Source of the DNA: Chrysomallon squamiferum
Taxonomy: Eukaryota; Mollusca; Gastropoda; Neomphalida; Peltospiridae
Direction of reading: 5' to 3'
Assembly: GCA_012295275.1 (NCBI GenBank)
Contig: CM022675.1
Span: 11,092,016-11,124,515 of the forward strand
DNA length: 32,500 nucleotides
Of this stretch, positions 1 through 15,083 are shown in pieces. Each line of letters starts with the position of its first letter. The stretch's first letter is position 1. Below the pieces are notes generated by a model. The model saw nothing but the letters and a program-made list of their open reading frames with translations, did no database searches and was not told the DNA's origin. A program made the translations under genes and the position numbers.

Positions 1-1868
1 CACTAACACTGATATACTCATGAAACCCATAACATCATATTTAACTGAAAACATATATTATTTTACACACAAAACAATGAAAGGTTCGAAGAGGTGTTAA
101 TGTACACTTCAGTGTACTTCTTCACATGAACTATTTTTTTCTCGACTCGGCTGCTGACACAACCACACCAGCACATCTCCGCTAAAAAGGCTTTCCGCTC
201 ACCAGATAAACTAAATAATCAAAATATTGTTTGTCATTTCGACGAAAAAAAAGAAAACCTCGCGGGAGGGGGGAGGGAACCCTCTGGTAATCCGAAGCCT
301 GAAATTATCCATTTAATTTATTCACCAGCATCAATATATTCGGTATCAAAAAAAAAAAAGAAAAGAAAAAAGGCGTCGATTAGGAGAGGAGAAGAGAATG
401 CGGGACAAGCGCTTACAGGAATTCAGTGTCTGAACTGTTGACAAGACGACTGACTTCTCGTCACGGTTCCCTTGCCGGCATCAAACAAGAACAAGGACCC
501 CCGGGGCTTCCACGCGACCCGTGGTGCGACACGGAGAATCCGAGCTTTTTAAAGCGATTTGTCATCTCTCCCCGGCCTGTTTTGATTGAGAACTGATGGC
601 GGGTAGACCGATCCTTTACCACCTGTTGCGCCGCTTGTCGTTTTGAAGCAAACTTGGGGGCGATAACGCAAATGCTGTGATACCCGTCTATTTACTGTGG
701 GGTGTTTTTTTGTTTGTTTTATTTTTGTGTGTGTGTTTTTTGTCGCGTACGTCGAACGTTTGTTCCCCTCTTATACAGCGGATTGACGTGTTTTCTTGCA
801 CATTCCCGTCTGTTCATCTATTCATCGCTTTTGCTTCGGTTGTAAGTGCTAAAAAAGCTCCAAGCGACGTGTGTTTCCCCATGGTTTGAGTGTGGCTGTG
901 TTTTTGTTTTTTTTCTTGGTTTTTTCTCGAAATTCGTTACCCGATGCGGCACTGTGGTTCGTTTGACGTTGGTGACGTTAGTCTGTGCGTCCTGCAGGGA
1001 ATTAAGGAAGCTTTCCACGGTTTTCTGAAATCACCGAAGCAGAACGTATAGAGGTCTCCGGGACTCAATTCATTGTCGAATCCACAACATACTGTTTCAT
1101 TTTCACGGTCTGGTGAAGTTTTAAACGAACAGTGATCAAAGCACGTTTGGCCATCAATCAAATCTTATGATTATTTTTATATTTTTTTTTCTCTCTCCAA
1201 ATAAAACGATTCCAAAATAAAGAAAAGAAGACAATTTCCATATCGATTTGGATTAGATAATATCGCTTTAAAAATTAAAGTAGATAATTAGATGAAGAAA
1301 TAATTCACGCTAGGGAACAAGAAATCATAAATTTCAAACTAAATGTCAGTTTAATCCCAAAACTGTGAACGTTAAACACTCTTATTAATAGGAATCTATC
1401 CAGTATTTAGAAAAAGTTTGTCATTATTCTAAGAAAATTGATTCCCTTTGCAAAAATAAAAATAACTAGACGTCGAGAATATATTTCGTTTCAACGCATG
1501 CATATATGAATTACCTTCGCTATCACTCCCATCATTGCTTCAATTATTGCCAAAACACAGACACTGCTAATAAATTTATACGAAATGTTTAGGACCAGAA
1601 TTAAAGGAGGTAGCCAGAGATTAGGATCTAATTCCATATGTATATCATATATCGCTTATACAAAGAGTATTTTTTTTTTTCCTTTTTTATATATATATAA
1701 TATTTATTTAATAATTTTGTGCTTAGAATGAAGTTTAAATTGTGTGTGCAAAACAGCCAGAAAACTGTAAGATATCACTATTTCTGCTTTTCCGAAAACC
1801 TCGGATAAAAGATGCATAACCTATGTTAATATTTTTGTATAACTACTAAAGGTTTCTACAAGCTTTTA

Positions 1869-1869
<1 letters not shown>
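1..1869. other. Unique intergenic DNA, GC-richer at 380-1130
   Basis: No simple-repeat arrays longer than about 15 bp. A perfect inverted repeat GTACACT-TC-AGTGTAC lies at 102-117. 240-1130 is CpG-richer with poly(A) near 349-359. Short frames (677-889, 846-1028 plus; 937-1161 minus) lack initiating ATGs, splice signals or recognised domains. 1160-1869 is AT-rich without features. Confidence 0.4.
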
Positions 1870-1955
<86 letters not shown>

Positions 1956-1986
1956 CACACACACACACTCTCACACACATACACAC
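1870..1986. repeat. (CA)n microsatellite
   Basis: About 110 bp of CA repeats with GC and CTCT interruptions near the right end. Confidence 0.97.
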
Positions 1987-2511
1987 AAACAAACATTTAT
2001 ATACATCAACAAACACACACACGTAAAGAGATTTGGTAGTATAAGATAATGAGAAGTCCATTTAAAACAACAGAAATACTAGTACTGCAACACTGAATTA
2101 ATCTTTCATTAAAAGAATCATTGTCAGTAGTCAAAGGGAAACAACTTTTGATGGATTAGATAATCATATTAACTAACTAATTAATTAATTACGTACTAAA
2201 ATTTAGTATAAAGGAAATTTTCGTAGAAAAAAGCAAGAACATCATCATTTGCTACTACTATTACTACCACTATCACCATTAACTTTAACTCTGTTATCAT
2301 GAATAACTCTATTATATTACAGTAACTATGGCTAATGCACCTGCTAATAATATCATTAGTGTTGTAACAAGAAATATGCATATATGAATCTCTCTGCCCG
2401 TCTGTCTGTCTCTGTGTATGTATGTTTGTGTGTATGTACGTTTGTATATATGTAAGTATATAGATGTTTATTCATGTACAGATCTATGCAGGAATCTAGA
2501 CTTGTATGAAG
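1987..2511. other. AT-rich intergenic DNA
   Basis: Unique AT-rich sequence with short TTAA and TGTATG units; no gene seen. Confidence 0.5.
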
Positions 2512-2561
2512 TACACACACACACACACACACACATAGAGAGGGAGATAAAGAGAGGAAAT

Positions 2562-2649
<88 letters not shown>
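2512..2649. repeat. (AC)n - (GA)n composite microsatellite
   Basis: AC to 2535, degenerate purine-rich sequence, then GA at 2565-2649. Confidence 0.97.
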
Positions 2650-2652
<3 letters not shown>

Positions 2653-2739
2653 AAAACAGAGAGATAAAAAAGAAAGATTAAAAATGACGGGTGTCATAAT
2701 TCAGAGGCATAACATTATATACATTATGCATACCCATTT

Positions 2740-3174
2740 TGTAAAAAGTTGTAAGGGTGTTAACAATTGGTCGCATTGCTTTAAAGTTGACGGCTTAAAT
2801 TTCTTGCGATAAGGAAGCAAAAAAATAAATCCTGCCTATCGTTGTTTCATTTGAGGGTTTCTTTTTTACTTCTTCTGAAGTTAATCCGGGTATGTAAGGT
2901 TATCTAAGACGAATTCTCGAACTATTTGTAAAGTTAGTATGCGTTTCGCGTGATGGAAACACAGTGTCAATTGCACCTTCTGATTATGTTAAATTTCTCA
3001 GTTGGAAATTTGTCAATTTCTTGCACTTCATCACTTGAACGCGCAGTTAAACAGCAGTAACGGGTGGAATGGAAGTGCGTGACATGTTAATTACTTATAG
3101 CGTGATAAAGGGCTTGGTATGTCGTGACCTGCCGCGCGAGAGAAAATTTATGACAGGTGTTTTGTTTCAGTCCC
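2740..3174. promoter_or_regulatory. Unique island with a Hox/Meis-like composite
   Basis: Non-repetitive sequence between microsatellites. TTTATGACAG at 3147-3156 joins an Abd-B-type half (TTTATG) to a Meis-type TGACAG. GTTAATTAC and GTGATAAAG (homeodomain- and GATA-like) lie near 3087 and 3102. Regulatory function is inferred. Confidence 0.3.
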
Positions 3175-3710
<536 letters not shown>

Positions 3711-3719
3711 AAAGGAAAA

Positions 3720-4910
<1,191 letters not shown>

Positions 4911-4920
<10 letters not shown>

Positions 4921-5400
4921 ACAACATCACCAAATGCTTTTTCCGTATGACAAATCGTTTCAAATTTTACGACCGTCTTTTCACAGTTGTTTGAAAAACA
5001 ATCGCTTTGTCTGTGCTTAGACTAGATGAGTTATATCCTGAGAAAATAAAAAGAGAAAAGTGAACAGAGTTTGGGAACACTTCTTTTTCGTATATAGTTT
5101 TTGAAGTTTATTTTTGTTTTTCAAATCTAGTGAATTTATAGCTTACTGTTCCCATTTTTACTACTACTGCTGCTACTACAGCTATTACTACTACTCCTCC
5201 TATTGCTAGTATTACTACTACTGCTACTAGTACTATGCTAGAACTACTACTCATTTTTATATTATTGTTATTATTATTATTAACGGTAATAGTAGTTGCA
5301 TGCATACACACACGTACACACATATTAACAAATATGCACAGATATACATATATACATATATACATGTATACATATGCCCAATGTTCATAAATATACACGT

Positions 5401-5403
<3 letters not shown>
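4911..5403. other. Intergenic DNA with degenerate TAC triplets
   Basis: Unique to about 5150, then interrupted TAC/TGC triplets at 5158-5250 and ATT/TA-rich sequence. No gene seen. Confidence 0.6.
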
Positions 5404-5463
<60 letters not shown>

Positions 5464-5573
5464 CTCTCTCTCTCTCCTCCCTCCCTCCCTCCCTCTCTCA
5501 CACACACATCCCTTATACAAACAAAATATCATAAAACATAAATAACCTATTTGACAGACTGGCGTAGTAATAC

Positions 5574-5616
<43 letters not shown>
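5404..5616. repeat. (CT)n, CCCT and (AC)n microsatellites
   Basis: CT repeats at 5404-5476 with an ATCTAT interruption, CCTC units to 5498, about 75 bp of unique DNA, then AC repeats at 5574-5616. Confidence 0.95.
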
Positions 5617-5620
<4 letters not shown>

Positions 5621-6111
5621 GTCACCCACCACCTTGTTATCCTATGTCAATTTCACGCGTTGTTTCTTTCTTCTCCTCGTATATTTCACGAGATTTCAAA
5701 CACCTCACGTGCACTTCTTTTGATCTTTCGCTTGCTTGTTCTCAATTTGTTGACCATCAGCGAAAACCTGCAGATGTTGGTTTCAGAAATGCTGGAAAGT
5801 CGACAGATTTATGGGGGTCGGATGTGTTAAAAAAAAAAAAAAAAACATTACAAAAAAGCACTGATAATCGTGTTTTTGCGAGTTGCGATATCGTATTATT
5901 GTAACGGTTTCGTTACGGTGTGTGTAACATGAAAGGGTCACATAATTATATTCACAGTATCGGTTATAATTCATCGTATTCAACGTTACAATGAACTGTA
6001 GCGGACTTTCTATGGGTCTAAAAAAAAAAAAAAAAATATATAAGAAAATGAAAAACGGTATTAGCCTATTAGTCTTCAGTAACTTTGAATGCATATGTTT
6101 GTGTGTGTATA

Positions 6112-6112
<1 letters not shown>
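5617..6112. other. Unique intergenic DNA
   Basis: Moderate-GC sequence with poly(A) at 5829-5845 and 6020-6035. Open frames here start inside the CA repeat or cross the poly(A) runs, so none is supported. Confidence 0.5.
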
Positions 6113-6166
<54 letters not shown>

Positions 6167-6571
6167 GATAATGATTAAATTGAGATGAAAAGGTAAAATT
6201 ATACACGAAGTAATGGTGGTGGCAGTAATAGCCGCAGTAGTAGTAGTAGAAACTAAGTAAGTAAAAAAAAAAATATATAAATTAATTAAATATTAAAATA
6301 AATATAAATTATAAATATAATGATTAGAACAATTCATATTTATTTATTTATTTATATTTTCTTAAATTCACATATATATATATATAAATTACTTTTGCCA
6401 TTACACGTATGTTCATATATACTTACGTTTTCAATAAGCACCAAATAAATTCACAGTATATTTTACAACCTTGTTATTGCTTATTTTTGTCACATTTATT
6501 TGATAATAATTGCTTTTCCTGTACTTTCCATTACAGTCACGTGTTCTTTCATCCGTTTTTTGATGCATATC

Positions 6572-6627
<56 letters not shown>
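6113..6627. repeat. Two (TA)n arrays separated by AT-rich DNA
   Basis: TA at 6113-6163 and 6580-6627. The intervening 416 bp is AT-rich with TTTA and AAAT units and no gene. Confidence 0.9.
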
Positions 6628-7090
<463 letters not shown>

Positions 7091-7100
7091 ATTAAAGTTA

Positions 7101-8508
<1,408 letters not shown>

Positions 8509-8574
<66 letters not shown>

Positions 8575-8840
8575 GAGGGGGGAGGGAGAGAGAGAGTTAT
8601 TAAGCATGATAATTAAATGGAAATTTTTATAAGAAAGATACAAATAAGAAGACAAAATCTTTAAGATAAATAAACAAACAAACAATCAATTAATAAATAA
8701 CAAACAAATAAATAAAAATAATTAAACACAGGCTAAAAACAAAATATGCATAATACTTTTCAGACACTACGAAGATAAATAAATACAAGCAACAAAAGAA
8801 AGAAAGAAATACGACAACAAACAACAAACAACAAAAACGT
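8509..8840. repeat. (GA)n array and A-rich AAAT/AAAC flank
   Basis: GA repeats at 8509-8597 with CAGA and GGGGGAGG interruptions, then A-rich sequence with AAAT, AAAC and CAA units to 8836. Confidence 0.9.
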
Positions 8841-9420
8841 CACGCTAATTACGATCGTAACACTTCGTTCATTTTCGCTTTAAACGAGCTTGCGTAAACT
8901 GGCGCCCTAGTCTTTTGTGATGCGATGCACCGGTCGTACGTCATTGCGCAACAGTAAGTCAGTGTTTGATCGTAAGCGACCCGTAAAAGTGGGCGAAAGA
9001 GAACCGCTTACAGTCGCAATCGAAACCGTAAGTTAAACAGACAGACAAATAAAGATCGATAGATGCATGGATAACAGGTAAGCGAAAAGTGGTATGTGTA
9101 ATACGAAGGTAGTAAGTTACATGGATTTAAGCAGTTAATACCGTTAGCTTAAGTTGCTATGATACTTATCCTCAAATTTCTCACCGGAAAATCTTTATGG
9201 TTTCCCGTTTTAGATTACTACGGTAATTTGGAATATTGGATTTGAGCTGGTAGCAACATAAGCACATGTACTATTTTTTGTTGTTGCTGTAGCAGTTTCA
9301 GTAATTGTTTGAGTTGTTGCAGTCAGATACGAATTAGAACGTAAAAGATGCATTTTTGAAGGAGTGAAAAAAGTAACAGGCAAAAGAAAAACTACAAAAC
9401 AGTAACAGAAGTAAAAATGC
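8841..9420. promoter_or_regulatory. CpG-richer unique island
   Basis: 8841-9030 has many CpGs, a 12-bp palindrome TTACGATCGTAA (8849-8860) and a C/EBP-like ATTGCGCAAC (8943-8952). 9100-9420 is ordinary AT-rich DNA. The 98-residue minus-strand frame at 9210-9506 overlaps the minisatellite and resembles nothing known. Confidence 0.3.
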
Positions 9421-9680
9421 AGATATACAATGACTACATAACTAACTGAATCAGTATCACACAATGAATATAAAATAGTAACACACTCAGTATATGACAA
9501 TAACACTTATTATATAACAGTTAATATGCAATAGTAACACAGTCGATATATAACTGTAAGACAGTCAGTATATAACAATAACACTATTATTATATAACAA
9601 TAACTGACTCAGTATATATTACAGTAACAGTCATTACATAACAGTAACCCAGTCAGTATGTAACAATAACAGGAGTATAA
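9421..9680. repeat. Degenerate minisatellite built on CAGTATATAACAATAAC
   Basis: The words CAGTATATAACA, CAGTATATGACAATAACAC and CAGTATGTAACAATAAC recur at roughly 25-32 bp spacing through 9480-9672, with decayed copies on either side. No gene frame is conserved across the units. Confidence 0.75.
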
Positions 9681-10464
9681 AAGCAGAAATATTAGCACAA
9701 AGAATATGTAACAACTTTGATAATGAATGATTATAAAAGCAGAGTAAAAACGGTAACATAATCATTACAACAACATTAATAGAATCAGCTTAAATCTGCA
9801 ATAAAACAGAAATGGTATAAAAGAAACTGTATTAAAAAAAAGTACTAAGTAAAGCAGTGTTAGGAACAACACGAAAACAGTGACAGAAACAAAACAATGC
9901 TGTTTTGCGAAACACACGTGTAAAAGGTCATGTGTTCTGGTGTCAAAAATTATCGTCTTTTAGCGTTACGACTTCCCACTCATCATCATTGCCTTTCACC
10001 AGGCCTCAGCATCACCGTCATCATCGTTATTAAAAATCATCATTATCGCCATCATTAAGTTTATTAAATTTTAAAATTTTACTGATTAGAAAGTTTGAAT
10101 TTTACGGAATTAACAAAACAACAGAAACTGGACATATGGTCACACAGCGTTTTGCTCTGCACCATAGATTCAATTAAAATCCTTTAAGCGGCTCGTATTA
10201 TTAGCAGCATCTCATTTTTCCAATAAAGCATCACCTGTTTGGAATAAATCACGCACGGTGTGTCGTTTGTTTCGAGGATTTATAAAGATCACGCGTGGGT
10301 ACTTTGACATGCACGACAATTGGTCACAGCGGTAATACGTGGATAAAAAGCAGAATAATCGGTCGCGCGGGATTCTGTCGTAATTTATGTTTCGTTTTTT
10401 TCCCTCGTAAGTTCATTCTTTTCTCTTATTTTTTTTTTTCTCTTTTTCGACTTTACTTTTTTCT

Positions 10465-10502
<38 letters not shown>

Positions 10503-10900
10503 CTTTCCTTTTTCTTCTGGCTTTTCAACTGAAGAACAAACCAAGGGTTAATGATGTGAAGAGACCCTCATTTTCCGACAGCGACCTGAATTCGATCTCG
10601 CCCATATTTCAAGGCAGCACGGTTGAAAGCTTTTCGCTGGTTTTTCTGTTGAGGATTTCGCTTTGAGGTGTTCCCGTTTATGGCCCCCACATATTCCGGG
10701 GCAATAAAACATAAGTTCAAACATTGCGTTAGCTAATAATTACTTCCGAACTGCTTTCTTTTGTTGAAATGAGAGCTGGCGTAGCTATTCTCTCAGAAAA
10801 GGCCGATGTAGTTATTCGCGAAGAAAAGACTGATGCTGTTAAAAGATGTTATGTTCTGATGGCAAGTTATGTCTGTGTTCTCGGTAACTTTCTCTTTGAT
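9681..10900. other. Unique intergenic DNA with a poly(T) tract
   Basis: AT-rich to about 10140, then moderate GC from 10140 to 10870, interrupted by poly(T) at 10471-10502. A 123-residue frame (10295-10666) runs through the poly(T) and is not credible. CAT/ATC triplets are scattered near 9980-10060. No known element recognised. Confidence 0.45.
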
Positions 10901-11119
<219 letters not shown>

Positions 11120-11572
11120 TTATTAATCTGCTTTATTTTAATTTATTTTATTTTATTTTATTTCATTTCATTTCATTTTTTTTATATCTATTTACTAATA
11201 GTCTTCTTTTTTGTCTGAATGACTTTTTTTTTTTTTTTTTTTACTTATTTTTATTTTATTTTATTTTATTTATGTTTTAGCTTTCATTTTTTTTTTAAAT
11301 GATTTTTTCCCTCATATGTCAATAAACTTGTACAACTATAAATTTATTTTTGTTCAATTATCAGAAGAGAATATCCTGTAAAGTAATGAAAGCAAATAGT
11401 TTCACATTATTTCCATTAACTAAATAATGAATACTAAAACACTTTTTATCATTTCCTTTAATGCCCCTAAATTAAATATTTATGAAGTGAATTATCAAGT
11501 AATTTGTAAACATTAAAAAAAAAAAAAAAAAACAATAAAATAAAATAAAATACAAAATGTATAACTATAATA
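11120..11572. other. T-rich and A-rich low-complexity DNA
   Basis: TTTTA/TTTCA pentamers (11130-11180), poly(T) at 11225-11242, TTTTA pentamers again, then about 200 bp of AT-rich unique DNA and poly(A) at 11515-11532. No gene seen. Confidence 0.8.
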
Positions 11573-11868
11573 GTAAGAAGAAGAAGAAGAAGAGGAACAA
11601 CAATAATATAAACACCAAAAAAATAAATAAATAAAAGATAATTTAAAAGGAAAGAAAGAAAGAAAAAGAAAAGAAATAAAAAACGTAATAACAAGAAGAA
11701 GAAGATCAAGAAGAAGAAGAAGAAGAAAAGAAGAAGCACAAGAAGAAGAAAAAGAAGAACAAGAAGAAGAAGAAGAAGAAAAGAAGAAGCACAAGAAGAA
11801 GAAAAAGAAGAACAAGAACAAGAAGAAGAAGAACAACAACAACAACAGCAACAACAAAATCAACAAAT
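11573..11868 (+). repeat. (GAA/CAA)n triplet block with an internal 53-bp tandem duplication
   Basis: Purine-rich AAG triplets with CAC and AAA interruptions. 11707-11759 and 11760-11812 are identical 53-bp units that include the same irregular interruptions, so this is a true duplication and not only slippage of the triplet. It ends in AAC triplets (11831-11868). Confidence 0.9.
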
Positions 11869-11915
11869 AAATAAACTTCCAGAATGATAATTTAAAAGGA
11901 AACAACGAATACAAA

Positions 11916-11917
<2 letters not shown>

Positions 11918-12012
<95 letters not shown>
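11918..12012. repeat. (GA)n microsatellite
   Basis: Uninterrupted GA array of about 93 bp. Confidence 0.97.
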
Positions 12013-12014
<2 letters not shown>

Positions 12015-12595
12015 TGGACGGGGGTACAAGACTACTTTTCTCCATCTTTGCTTTTGCTTCAGCTACTATTTCAACATCAAGTTCTCGTTCCTGAACGCGG
12101 CATTTCCTCTGACATCTTTAGTGCATATTTATTGACAATGACGAAGTGCCCGTGAGGTGGCGCTGTGACTGGTGTCTGAGAGATAATCCGAGGCGGTATT
12201 TCTTGTCAACCCACCAAAAGCGACTGTCAATCATCTTCGCAACATAATTTCCTGATTGGTTGTCGTGCCACTGCTTAGACCTACCACCATTGGTCAGCAT
12301 GCAGTCCTTGGGGTGTGGCCACGAACTGCGGTACCTGTGCTGAAGATACAGGTGAAAAAAAAAAAAAAAAAAAAAAGATGCTTGTTTTGGGTAGCCATGA
12401 TGAATTGCAAGGAATTAGCCCAGGCGCCAGGCCAAGCGGAGTAACTGCAAATTAAATAATAAATCTCTTATGGGAAACACGTAAACACTCATAGCAGACA
12501 GTCTTAAAGCGAATATTCTATTCATCGGCAAGAAAGTTAGACATCTGAAGCAATTACACCTCGTATTGGGTAACAGAAACTGTTTGTTAATTTAA
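12013..12595. promoter_or_regulatory. Unique island with a Pbx/Meis composite site and CCAAT boxes
   Basis: 12060-12350 is GC-richer and repeat-free. CTGTCAATCA at 12224-12233 is the exact reverse of TGATTGACAG, the composite Pbx-Meis/Prep site used by Hox cofactors. Inverted CCAAT boxes (ATTGG) occur near 12256 and 12290. Poly(A) at 12355-12376 follows. Motifs are seen; function is inferred. Short open frames here start at GTG/TTG or run into poly(A). Confidence 0.4.
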
Positions 12596-13001
12596 TGCTC
12601 GAAAATTATTCTGTTACACGTCATTTTTTTCATTTTCTATTTTTTTTTTTTTCTCTCACTATATCGTTTTTTTTCTTGTTGTTGCTTTTTTTTTGGTTCT
12701 TGTTTCTTTTCCTTTTTTCCACTCTCTCCTTTTTTTTTTTTTTTTTTTTTTTTTTTTCTCTCATTTTTTTTTTTTCTTTCTTAGTTCTTCTTTCAAAATA
12801 AGGAGTTACCTTTCTAGGTGTATGAGTGTACTGTTCTTTGCTTATAATTATTTATATATACACATACGTATACGAGTGTGTATTTTGGTAAATGTGTCTT
12901 TATGTTCATGTTTATGCCTGACAAATAATAATAATAATAATAAAATAAATAATTAAATAAATAAATAAGAGAAAAAAAAAGAAGAAAAAACAACAACAAA
13001 C

Positions 13002-13038
<37 letters not shown>

Positions 13039-13070
13039 AAATGCCAACAAAACAAAAAGAAACGAAAAAA
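12596..13070. repeat. Poly(T)/poly(A) low-complexity region
   Basis: T-rich runs at 12625-12790 (with poly(T) at 12730-12757) are followed, after about 130 bp, by AAT/AAAT runs and poly(A) at 13003-13036. The opposite homopolymers form an imperfect inverted repeat of T and A. Confidence 0.9.
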
Positions 13071-13959
13071 TCGTAATTGTCCCGATTTCAAACCGGGCTG
13101 ATCCGGACTGTGAATGGTTACAGACGAACTCAGTGTTCAGCTGATCTGTGTCACGTGCATGGACGACAAGTCAAGATATAAACACACAAACGAAAGAAGC
13201 AGGAAAAAAAAAAAAAAAAAAAGATTACAAACATTATCCATTTATAACTCACAGTATCTACTGCACAGTATCTAGGCAAAGAACTTCGAATCGATCACCA
13301 TAATTGATCACCGAAGAGTAAAAAAAAAAAAATTTTAAAAAAAAAAAAAAAGAAAAAAAAAAGACATGGAAGAAAAAGATCAAAAACACCGCGGTTGGTT
13401 CTACCTTAATCCTCTGAATGGAGGAGGAAGTTGTCAAGATCTCGGAGGCAGAATCGATTAGGACTATCGCTAAGCAGAGATTACACGCAGGCATTAGGGG
13501 AAGAACGGACTTCAAAGGAAAACCCGAAGAATGAAATATTGCCGCGGCTGTTAAAGAACACACGTAAGCGTTGTTGGGCAATGGAAGGATTTGTGGGGAG
13601 ATTTTTGAAAAAAAAAAAAAAAAAAAAATGGGCGTCCTTTTTGGTGTTTCTTGTCTGCTGCTGTTGTTGTTGTTGTTGTCGTTTTGTGGGGGAGGAAAAA
13701 GCGAGTCTTTTTTTTTTAATCTTTCTTTTGACGACAGGTACAAGAAAGGCGTGCGTGTCGTTTGTCTTCGCTGTGTAATGTGACAGAAAACAGACAAATA
13801 CTCGCGGAGGTAATGAGTCGGGTAGACGATGCCTCGTTCCCGTCTCAAAGGTTTCTTCTGGCCCTCTGCTCAAAGCAGCGAGGATTTAGTTGTAGGACAT
13901 AATGGGAGGGCAACCGAGAGCTGGTCAGAAGAAAACCAACAACAAGAAGTTAAAGAAAA
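13071..13959. other. Unique island with embedded poly(A) tracts and a possible short ORF
   Basis: Moderate-GC sequence broken by poly(A) at 13204-13222, 13320-13364 and 13609-13628. It has a CACGTG E-box at 13152-13157 and a 38-codon ATG-to-TGA frame at 13418-13534 (separate entry). A 196-residue minus-strand frame crosses the poly(A) tracts and is not credible. Confidence 0.4.
13418..13534 (+). CDS. Possible 38-residue small ORF, unrecognised
   Basis: ATG at 13418 with G at +4, TGA at 13532-13534. The peptide is charged and balanced, starting MEEEVVKISEAESIR and ending FKGKPEE, without low-complexity runs. There is no signal peptide or known domain. Its length is easily reached by chance and there is no expression evidence. 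A poly(A) run starts 75 bp after the stop, which might reflect a retroposed transcript. Confidence 0.12.
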   Translation: MEEEVVKISEAESIRTIAKQRLHAGIRGRTDFKGKPEE

Positions 13960-14280
13960 AGGAGTGAAAGAGACTAAAAAAAAACAGAATAAAGAAATAA
14001 AGAAAGAAAGAAAGAAGGGAGAAACAAGATGAAGAAGAAAAAGAAAAGAAGAATGAGAAGGGAAAATCAAAAATAAAGTGGAAAGAGAGTGGAAGAAGAA
14101 ACCTGAAGAAGAAAAATAAGAAAAAGAGAATTAAAAAAGATAAAAATAAAGAATAAGAAAAAGACAAGAATAAAGGTTAAATAAGAAAAGAACTGAAAAA
14201 GAAGGAAAATTATGATGATCAGTTGTGACGAAGAAAGAAAGAAGAATAAAAAAGAAATGAAAGAAAGAAAGAAGACAAGA
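13960..14280 (+). repeat. Long almost all-purine tract
   Basis: About 320 bp in which nearly every base is A or G, built from interrupted GAAA, GAAG and GAGA units. Such polypurine tracts can form triplex DNA. The Ser/Phe-rich frames on the opposite strand are translations of it. Confidence 0.85.
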
Positions 14281-14290
14281 TATTAGATAC

Positions 14291-14462
14291 CTAGAGAAGG
14301 ATCAGTCGCGGTCTGTCGCAGTTTATGCAGTTAAGAACAGTACGTTCCAGGATCGAAATATGATACACGAACAGATACAACTTTATTACAGTAACCTTCA
14401 TTAACCAATGTCTGACAAGAACAGATAACAATAACAACAACATCAATGATGATGATAATAAA

Positions 14463-14518
<56 letters not shown>

Positions 14519-15078
14519 GAACAATAATACCAACAACAATAACAACGACAGCAGCAGCAACAACAACAACAACAACAACAACAATAATAATAATATTAAT
14601 AAAAAAAAAATGTTGAATACAGTCAACAAATTTGAAAATCTCAATAAAGAAACTAAATTTAAACAGTAGGTGATGACAATTTACAAAATAACTTAATTAA
14701 TAGTAAGGACAATAATAACAACAACAATAACAGCAAAAACAGGAACACCAACACCAACAACAATAACAACAACAACAACAATAATAATAATAATAACAAC
14801 AAGAAAATTATTAAGAACAATTTCCATCTTATTTCGTATTAACCATAACGATATATTGAAGGTTTATTTTATTTTTTATTTTTTATTTTTTTTTTATTTG
14901 TTTAAATTATTATTTTTTTAAAAATTTTTTTAGAGCGATATATATCTTGCACTTTAGACTTTACACGTGACTGCACGTACTTTAGTATTTATTTTAGGCT
15001 CAATGTTTTAGCTAGCGTGCATTCAAGTTCTTACATTATGACATTGCATGCAGCTGCACCCGGCATGAAGGAAACAAA

Positions 15079-15083
<5 letters not shown>
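14291..15083. repeat. AAT and CAA triplet-rich region
   Basis: (AAT)n at about 14458-14516, (CAA)n at about 14557-14584 and mixed CAA/AAT triplets at 14705-14805, then T-rich low complexity to 14930 and about 150 bp of unique DNA. The poly-Leu minus-strand frame is a repeat artefact. Confidence 0.85.

Noticed and set aside
937-1161. Cysteine-containing 74-residue minus-strand frame
   Set aside because: It opens at TTG with an in-frame stop just upstream, no acceptor AG fits, and there is no signal peptide or recognised cysteine framework.
13258-13848. 196-residue minus-strand frame
   Set aside because: It crosses three poly(A)/poly(T) tracts that create poly-Phe runs; the composition is not protein-like.
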